Positions 1 to 4,361 of a stretch of DNA of 5,430 bases are shown here, piece after piece. The notes beneath the pieces were generated by a model that was not told the origin of the DNA, did no database searches, and saw only the letters and a program-made list of their open reading frames with translations. The DNA is from an uncultured Clostridia bacterium (GTDB taxonomy: Bacteria; Bacillota; Clostridia; Oscillospirales; Oscillospiraceae). Within the stretch, counting starts at the first letter, position 1, and every line of letters begins with the position of its first letter. A program made the position numbers and the translations under genes. The stretch lies in assembly GCA_945910975.1 (NCBI GenBank), contig CAMDZY010000120.1:1-5430 (forward strand), in the 5' to 3' direction.

Positions 1-472
1 AAAGAATACACTTGTTGTTGTCACGAACCAGCCAAGTGTTTGCATCCTTTTCGTAATGCGGGCGTTCTCCGTCAAAGCGGTCTTCACGGTCAACACCGTA
101 TTCAATGCAAAGACGCTGCAACTCACAATCGCCTGTCTTTTTACAGCTCAGGCAAGAACGGTCATGTGTGGAAAGAATCAACTCCAGCGTATTCTTTCTT
201 GCATGACGGATTTTTTCTGTATTTGTCCGTACCTGCATCCCCTCACTGACCGGATATACGCAAGCCGTCACCACACGCGCCGGGCCAAGGGTAGCACCAC
301 GCATCTCAGCTGCCTCTACCACGCAAATGCGGCAGGCAGCGATCTCATTGATTTCCTTCAGGTAGCACAAGGTGGGCACATCCACACCGGCGGCTCTTGC
401 TGCCTGCAGAATGGTAGACCCCTTGGGTACACTGACGGCAATTCCGTTAATTGTTACATTTACCATATCCAT
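1..472 (-). CDS. hydA: [FeFe] hydrogenase catalytic subunit HydA, N-terminal part (3' end off the left edge)
   Basis: N-terminal 157 codons of the catalytic subunit of a cytoplasmic NAD(P)H-linked [FeFe] hydrogenase, which interconverts protons and H2 with electrons from HydB and possibly ferredoxin. Visible are a plant-type [2Fe-2S] domain (residues 1 to about 77; Cys36, Cys47, Cys50, Cys71) and the His-Cys3 [4Fe-4S] motif H103-x3-C107-x2-C110-x5-C116. The fragment ends in VRDNNKCIL, the start of the first ferredoxin-type cluster seen in group A hydrogenases; the H-cluster domain lies outside the window. The ATG at 472 is preferred over the ATG two codons later because AGGAG lies 11 nt upstream. 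It starts 26 nt after hydB and is surely co-transcribed with it. The loop between Cys50 and Cys71 (20 residues) is longer than the roughly 12-13 I expect in relatives. Assignment to the NADH-dependent or bifurcating group rests on the adjacent hydB. Confidence in the family is high; cofactor preference is unknown. Confidence 0.95.
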   Translation of the reverse strand, partial: MDMVNVTINGIAVSVPKGSTILQAARAAGVDVPTLCYLKEINEIAACRICVVEAAEMRGATLGPARVVTACVYPVSEGMQVRTNTEKIRHARKNTLELILSTHDRSCLSCKKTGDCELQRLCIEYGVDREDRFDGERPHYEKDANTWLVRDNNKCIL

Positions 473-483
473 TTACCTATACT

Positions 484-488
484 CTCCT
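484..488 (-). promoter_or_regulatory. Shine-Dalgarno site of hydA
   Basis: AGGAG read on the minus strand (within GAGGAGAG), 11 nt before the ATG at 472 and 17 nt before the alternative ATG at 466. The spacing favours the upstream ATG. It lies in the 26-nt gap after the hydB stop. Confidence 0.6.
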
Positions 489-498
489 CTCTTGTCGC

Positions 499-2295
499 TC
501 AGCCCTTGACAACCGCACCGAAACGACAGGTACTCATACACACGCCGCATTTGATGCACTTTTGCGTATCAATCGTGTGGGGCTGCTTCACGGCACCGGA
601 AATCGCATCCGCCGGACACTTGCGCGCACAGGCCGTACAACCGCGGCATTTTTCCGGGTCGATTGAGTAGGAAAGCAGCGCCTTGCAGACGCCGGCAGGA
701 CACTTCTTATCCACAACATGCGCAACATATTCGTCGCGGAAATACCGCAGCGTAGACAAAACCGGGTTCGGTGCCGTCTGTCCCAAACCGCAGGCAGAGT
801 TCTCCTTAATATACTTTGCCAAATCCTCCAGTTTATCCAAATCCTCCATGGTTGCTTGACCATGCGTGATTTTTTCCAAAATCTCCAGCATACGACGCGT
901 ACCGATCCGGCAAGGAGCGCATTTGCCGCAAGACTCATCCACGGTGAACTCCAGGAAGAATTTTGCGATGTCTACCATACAGGTGTCTTCATCCATCACA
1001 ATCAACCCGCCGGAGCCCATCATCGAGCCGATAGCAATCAGATTGTCGTAGTCTATCGGCGTATCAATCAGCGATGCAGGAATGCAGCCACCGGAAGGAC
1101 CGCCCGTTTGGGCAGCTTTGAACTTCTTACCGTTGGGCACCCCGCCGCCAATCTGCTCCACAACCTCGCGCAGCGTGGTTCCCATGGGAATCTCCACAAG
1201 ACCCGTGTTGGTAATATTTCCCCCGAGAGCAAAAACCTTGGTGCCTTTAGACTTTTCCGTTCCCATAGAAGCAAACCAGTCAGCACCTTTGAGAATAATT
1301 TGGCATACATTTGCATAGGTTTCAACGTTGTTGATAATCGTCGGCTGCCCGAAAAGCCCCTTGACCGCAGGAAACGGCGGACGGGGTCTGGGCTCGCCGC
1401 GATTGCCTTCAATCGAGGTCAAGAGCGCTGTTTCTTCCCCGCAGACAAACGCGCCTGCGCCCAAACGCAGCGTAATATCAAAATTGAAACCAGAGCCGAA
1501 AATATCCTTACCGAGTAAGCCCATCTCACGCGCCTGCCCAATGGCTACCTGCAACCTGTGCACCGCAATCGGATACTCTGCCCGTACATAAATATATCCT
1601 TCATCCGCACCGATGGCATAGCCTGCAATCGCCATTGCCTCCAACACGGCATGTGGATCGCCTTCCAAAATGGAACGGTCCATAAATGCGCCGGGATCGC
1701 CCTCGTCTGCATTGCAGACCACGTACTTCTTCTCAGAAACGCTGTTTTTCGCAAATGTCCACTTCAGGCCGGTTGGAAAACCGCCGCCGCCTCTGCCGCG
1801 CAAACCACTGTCTAAAATGGTTTTGATCACGTCGTCCGGCGTCATGCTTGTAAGCACCTTGCCAAGTGCTGCATACCCGTCCATAGCAATGTATTCGTTG
1901 ATATCCTCCGGGTCAATAACACCGCAATTGCGCAGCGCAACGCGTTTTTGCGTTTTATAAAAAGTAGTATCGTTCAAAGATACATTAACCTGCTCGCGAA
2001 CGCTCTCATCCACATCTTTGTATTCCAGCCGCTTGACCGGACGCCCTTTGAGCAAATGCTCCGATACAATCTCCGGAACATCTTCTGCCTTAACTCTGGA
2101 ATAAAATGTACCGTCCGGATGTACGATGACAACCGGGCCAACTGCGCAAAGACCGAAGCAACCGGTCCGGACAAGCTTGATTTCGCCCGCAAGATCTGCC
2201 GCTGCCAACTCCCGCTCAAATGCCTCATGGATCTTATCGCTGCCGGACGAAGTGCAGCCGGTACCGCCGCAGATTAGTACGTGTGCTCGAATCAT
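499..2295 (-). CDS. hydB: NuoF-like NAD(P)H-binding flavoprotein subunit of [FeFe] hydrogenase (HydB)
   Basis: A 598-aa diaphorase-type subunit homologous to complex I NuoF that oxidises or reduces NAD(P)H through FMN and exchanges electrons with HydA. Domains in order: N-terminal thioredoxin-fold [2Fe-2S] domain (about 1-90; Cys9, Cys14, Cys46, Cys50); NuoF core with the Gly-rich FMN-binding motif GRGGGGFPTG (167-176), NADEGDPGAF (195-204) and CGEET (285-289); an SLBB-like segment (about 350-400); the [4Fe-4S] site C456-x2-C459-x2-C462 with Cys502; and a C-terminal 2x[4Fe-4S] ferredoxin domain (C550-x2-C-x2-C-x3-C560 and C580-x2-C-x2-C-x3-C590). Cys532 and Cys537 are additional and could bind metal. 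The N- and C-terminal Fe-S extensions and the length fit HydB of hydrogenases rather than plain NuoF of about 430 aa. The ATG at 2295 follows GGGGAGG by 10 nt. It lies 21 nt after the small ferredoxin-like gene and 26 nt before hydA. HydB of bifurcating hydrogenases and of formate dehydrogenases look alike; the adjacent hydA settles the partner. Confidence 0.97.
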   Translation of the reverse strand: MIRAHVLICGGTGCTSSGSDKIHEAFERELAAADLAGEIKLVRTGCFGLCAVGPVVIVHPDGTFYSRVKAEDVPEIVSEHLLKGRPVKRLEYKDVDESVREQVNVSLNDTTFYKTQKRVALRNCGVIDPEDINEYIAMDGYAALGKVLTSMTPDDVIKTILDSGLRGRGGGGFPTGLKWTFAKNSVSEKKYVVCNADEGDPGAFMDRSILEGDPHAVLEAMAIAGYAIGADEGYIYVRAEYPIAVHRLQVAIGQAREMGLLGKDIFGSGFNFDITLRLGAGAFVCGEETALLTSIEGNRGEPRPRPPFPAVKGLFGQPTIINNVETYANVCQIILKGADWFASMGTEKSKGTKVFALGGNITNTGLVEIPMGTTLREVVEQIGGGVPNGKKFKAAQTGGPSGGCIPASLIDTPIDYDNLIAIGSMMGSGGLIVMDEDTCMVDIAKFFLEFTVDESCGKCAPCRIGTRRMLEILEKITHGQATMEDLDKLEDLAKYIKENSACGLGQTAPNPVLSTLRYFRDEYVAHVVDKKCPAGVCKALLSYSIDPEKCRGCTACARKCPADAISGAVKQPHTIDTQKCIKCGVCMSTCRFGAVVKG

Positions 2296-2305
2296 GTTGT
2301 ATGTT

Positions 2306-2312
2306 CCTCCCC
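2306..2312 (-). promoter_or_regulatory. Shine-Dalgarno site of hydB
   Basis: GGGGAGG on the minus strand, 10 nt before the ATG at 2295. It is strong and occupies most of the 21-nt gap between the upstream stop codon and hydB, which supports independent, efficient initiation on the flavoprotein subunit. Confidence 0.65.
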
Positions 2313-2316
2313 TTGG

Positions 2317-2685
2317 TTATTCGGCTTTGCCGATGGTATATTCTTCAACAACCTTACCGTCACGCAGATGCTCCGCAACAACGCGCTTCGCCTTTTCCGG
2401 CGGCATGTTAACGTAGGGCACCGATGCCTTATGCGCGTCACATACGGCGAGAACAGGCTCGTACTGGCAAATGCCAATGCATCCTGTCTGTGAGACGGTA
2501 ACGCGATCGGTCAAGTTTTCTTTTGCAACTTCCTCCACAAATGTTCCGAGTACCGGCCGTGCCCCTGCAGCAATACCGCAGGTCGCCATTCCGACAACCA
2601 CCCGTATCGAGCCGCTGCCCTCCCGCAAAATAACGCGGTTTTTCATCTGCTCACGCAGTGCCGCCAATTCTTCCAAAGACTTCAT
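2317..2685 (-). CDS. Stand-alone thioredoxin-fold [2Fe-2S] ferredoxin-like protein
   Basis: A 122-aa soluble protein of the (2Fe-2S) ferredoxin / NuoE-C-terminal-like thioredoxin-fold family often encoded directly before hydB in clostridial hydrogenase operons. A short N-terminal helix (residues 1-20) is followed by a strand and the motif VGMATCGIAAGAR (Cys36), then TGCIGIC (Cys69, Cys73), the usual second ligand pair. Compared with the N-terminal domain of HydB, the first Cys of the first pair is a Gly; Cys82 is the only other Cys. A normal four-Cys [2Fe-2S] site is therefore not obvious. At 122 aa it is shorter than a true NuoE/HydC (about 160 aa) and lacks most of the N-terminal helical bundle. 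The ATG at 2685 was chosen because AAAGGAAA lies 7 nt upstream and homology starts there; the open frame extends 33 codons further into the preceding gene without family similarity. Likely role: electron carrier or assembly/regulatory partner of the hydrogenase (inferred). Confidence 0.88.
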   Translation of the reverse strand: MKSLEELAALREQMKNRVILREGSGSIRVVVGMATCGIAAGARPVLGTFVEEVAKENLTDRVTVSQTGCIGICQYEPVLAVCDAHKASVPYVNMPPEKAKRVVAEHLRDGKVVEEYTIGKAE

Positions 2686-2692
2686 ACATGTA

Positions 2693-2700
2693 TTTCCTTT
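2693..2700 (-). promoter_or_regulatory. Shine-Dalgarno site of the [2Fe-2S] protein
   Basis: AAAGGAAA on the minus strand, 7 nt before the ATG at 2685, in a purine-rich leader that holds a second AAAGGAAA-like copy just upstream (2701-2709). It selects the ATG at 2685 over upstream in-frame codons inside the preceding gene. Confidence 0.6.
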
Positions 2701-2719
2701 CTTTCCTTTTTGCGTTGAT

Positions 2720-3298
2720 TTATAAGAACACGGCCTGTCCGCTCTGGCGCAGCACCTGATATTGCTGTGCAAGATCGGAAGCAACCCATGTCAATACCTC
2801 CGGTTCTCCAAGAGATATGTCCTCTCCCAGAACCTCACGCATCTGCCGCGTGTCCAACCGCACAGTTTGCCGGCCGACCGTATGCGTAAAAAGAATATCC
2901 ATTGCCGGATGCCCCTGCAGCAGTGTAACCAACGTCGCGGGCACATCCCCAAGGGGAATCATATCGATATGGTCAATTCTGCAAACCGCCTCTACCACCG
3001 TTCCATGCGTTTTCGGATATCGCTGCTGCGGACGCGAACGAATGCTAAGCATACCGCCCGTTTGTTCCACCGTTTGACGCAGCAGCGGCAACCCCATCCC
3101 AACCGGACGCGTCGTGCGCGTGGTATAAAAGGGGTCTGTCACATGCTGCAGCGTCGTCTCGCTCATGCCGCAGCCGTTGTCTGCAATCGTGCAGAGCAGG
3201 CGATTTTCCTGTTGCTTCAGCCGGATGGTAAGGAGTGTGGCGCCGGCTTTGGCAGCATTTTCCGCAATGTCCAAAATGTGCAGTGAAAAATCTTTCAA
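2720..3298 (-). CDS. Stand-alone histidine-kinase-like ATPase (HATPase_c / GHKL) protein
   Basis: A 192-aa cytoplasmic protein whose first 95 or so residues are a GHKL ATP-binding fold: N-box H7-x5-E13-N14 within HILDIAENAAKAGA, G1 box DNGCGM (40-45), a DPFYTT F-box-like segment (55-60) and G2 box VGMGLPLLRQ (66-75). It lacks a DHp/phospho-acceptor helix pair, a transmembrane segment and a sensor domain, so it is not a complete two-component kinase. The C-terminal half (about 96-192) matches nothing I recognise as a catalytic domain. The same type of gene accompanies hydB/hydA in other clostridial hydrogenase operons, where it is labelled histidine kinase or ATP-binding protein. Its start is a TTG at 3298 that overlaps the preceding TGA stop by 4 nt (TTGA) and has GGGAGGG 6 nt upstream. 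No ATG sits near the homologous start. Role: ATP-dependent kinase or switch protein in hydrogenase regulation, inferred from context. Confidence 0.9.
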   Translation of the reverse strand: MKDFSLHILDIAENAAKAGATLLTIRLKQQENRLLCTIADNGCGMSETTLQHVTDPFYTTRTTRPVGMGLPLLRQTVEQTGGMLSIRSRPQQRYPKTHGTVVEAVCRIDHIDMIPLGDVPATLVTLLQGHPAMDILFTHTVGRQTVRLDTRQMREVLGEDISLGEPEVLTWVASDLAQQYQVLRQSGQAVFL

Positions 3299-4035
3299 AC
3301 TTTTCCCTCCCGCAACGCCGAAAACAATGCTTTACGTACCGCTGCAGCATCATCAGTTGGAACATCCAACTCCAAATATGCCGTTGCTTCCGGCAGCATC
3401 GCCGCCGCGTGTGTGTCGCTACCATACAATAAGCGCTTATCCCGCAGAGATGGATACTGCTGCAGCAAATGCTGAGCCTGTGTGGGAGAATGCAACTCTG
3501 CATAGCGAAATGGAACTTCCGGTGGGAAAGTGCCCAAAATAGAGAGTATTCCGTTTGCTGTTCGGTCTATGTGCGCGGGATAACAAATCCCGCCGTATGC
3601 ACTGACCAGCGCCGGTACCTCTTGCAGAGACAATTCCGTCGCTGTTGCCAGAAGCCACGGTTCTTCCTCCAAAAGGCAATCTTCACTATCTACTACACGC
3701 TGTGCACCGAAAATATCCCGCCGATTGGGGATTCGACGCCGCCGTATGGCAACCGCTTGATCAAACGCCACCGCCTCTGCAAGCGTTTCAAACAGGCAGA
3801 CAACATGAATCTCTTCCGCCGTCTCCAGCTCCATTCCCGCGATCGGCACAAGCCCATACGCCGCAGCCGCCTGAAAAAACGCCGGGCAGTTTTTGCAGCT
3901 GTTGTGATCCGTCAATGCCATCAAAGACAACCCGCAAAGACGTCCAAACCCCGCTAGACACTGCGGCGTGCTTTCGTCCTCCGCACAGGGCGATAAACAG
4001 GAATGCACATGAAAATCATAATAAAGCCGGCTCAT
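3295..4035 (-). CDS. PHP-domain metal-dependent phosphoesterase
   Basis: A 246-aa soluble PHP (polymerase and histidinol phosphatase) family protein. Metal-binding motifs are visible in order: HVH (His9, His11) followed by the CAEDESTP stretch (17-24), TDHN (Asp43, His44), GMELET with Glu69, His77, PAHID (His155) and GSDTH (Asp207, His209). All canonical ligand motifs are present, so it should be a catalytically competent di- or trinuclear metal phosphoesterase. The substrate cannot be told from sequence; phosphoprotein, nucleotide and small phosphate monoester are all open. The start at 4035 is fixed by the ATGA overlap with the upstream gene and by the family N-terminus; the open frame runs 54 codons further upstream as a Cys/Arg-rich shadow. 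Its SD (AGGCGG, very close) is weak, so translation probably depends on coupling. Context suggests a part in hydrogenase signalling together with the downstream ATPase (inferred). Confidence 0.93.
   Translation of the reverse strand: MSRLYYDFHVHSCLSPCAEDESTPQCLAGFGRLCGLSLMALTDHNSCKNCPAFFQAAAAYGLVPIAGMELETAEEIHVVCLFETLAEAVAFDQAVAIRRRRIPNRRDIFGAQRVVDSEDCLLEEEPWLLATATELSLQEVPALVSAYGGICYPAHIDRTANGILSILGTFPPEVPFRYAELHSPTQAQHLLQQYPSLRDKRLLYGSDTHAAAMLPEATAYLELDVPTDDAAAVRKALFSALREGKV
3305..3311 (-). promoter_or_regulatory. Shine-Dalgarno site deciding the TTG start of the ATPase gene
   Basis: GGGAGGG on the minus strand, inside the last codons of the PHP gene and 6 nt before TTG at 3298. The strong site at ideal spacing is the main reason to accept a TTG start here. 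Confidence 0.65.
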
Positions 4036-4361
4036 ATGCCGCCTGCTGCAAACGCAGCCGCCAGCATATATGCGCTGCGATCGCTGCGGTACAATCCTAC
4101 GCCGTGCGCCATAGCAGCGTCCAGAAGTGCCGCATCCGGCTGTTCCCCCTCTGCCAGTACAATGCATGCCACATCGGCAAGCGTTGCAACGGCACAAACA
4201 TTACTGTTGGTCATAATAGTAATCCACACACAGCCGGCGGGTGCCTGCCCCATTACGCGGGAAAGTAAATCTCCAATGTAACAACTCTGTACCTGCCGCG
4301 TGATCTCTCCCGATACAAGGCACTCCAGGGAAAACGTCTGCGCTAATTCTTCTACTGTCAC
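4032..4361 (-). CDS. DRTGG-domain protein of the hydrogenase operon
   Basis: A 109-aa single-domain protein of the DRTGG family, which occurs next to CBS domains and in phosphotransacetylase N-termini and as free-standing proteins in clostridial hydrogenase operons. Seen: an N-terminal SLECLVSGEI segment (11-20), CYIGDLLSRVMG (27-38), a WITIMTNSN stretch (46-54) with the hydrophobic strand VCAVATLADVACIVLAEG (55-72), and a C-terminal YRSDRSAYMLAA helix (91-102). The family is thought to be a ligand- or nucleotide-binding regulatory fold; it has no catalytic motif and the literal DRTGG string is not present. The start is GTG at 4361: it overlaps the preceding TGA by 4 nt (GTGA), and AAGGAGG sits 7 nt upstream. 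The frame stays open 58 codons further upstream, but that part lies inside the previous gene and looks random. Automated annotation sometimes calls such proteins serine kinase or AraC regulator, which the sequence does not support. Confidence 0.88.
   Translation of the reverse strand: MTVEELAQTFSLECLVSGEITRQVQSCYIGDLLSRVMGQAPAGCVWITIMTNSNVCAVATLADVACIVLAEGEQPDAALLDAAMAHGVGLYRSDRSAYMLAAAFAAGGI

Noticed and set aside
473..498. Possible promoter or terminator between hydB and hydA
   Set aside because: Only 26 nt, occupied by an SD site; no inverted repeat or T-run on the transcribed strand was seen.
56..670. 204-codon plus-strand open frame opposite hydA and the end of hydB
   Set aside because: It spans two conserved genes and their junction on the other strand and has no family resemblance.
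718..1518. 266-codon open frame on the plus strand, antisense to hydB
   Set aside because: It lies wholly inside the well-supported hydB gene, its product is Arg/His/Asn-rich without any recognisable motif, and I see no SD site; it is a shadow frame produced by hydB codon use.
2686..2784. 33-codon extension of the small ferredoxin-like gene
   Set aside because: It overlaps the 3' end of the ATPase gene and lacks family similarity; the ATG at 2685 has a well-placed SD.
4036..4197. 54-codon N-terminal extension of the PHP gene
   Set aside because: Cys/Arg/Gly-rich, overlaps the DRTGG gene in another frame, and the PHP family begins at the HVH strand just after the ATG at 4035, which has the ATGA overlap.
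3645..4268. 207-codon plus-strand open frame opposite the PHP and DRTGG genes
   Set aside because: Pro/His/Arg-rich low-information translation lying across three metal-motif-confirmed minus-strand coding segments; a shadow.
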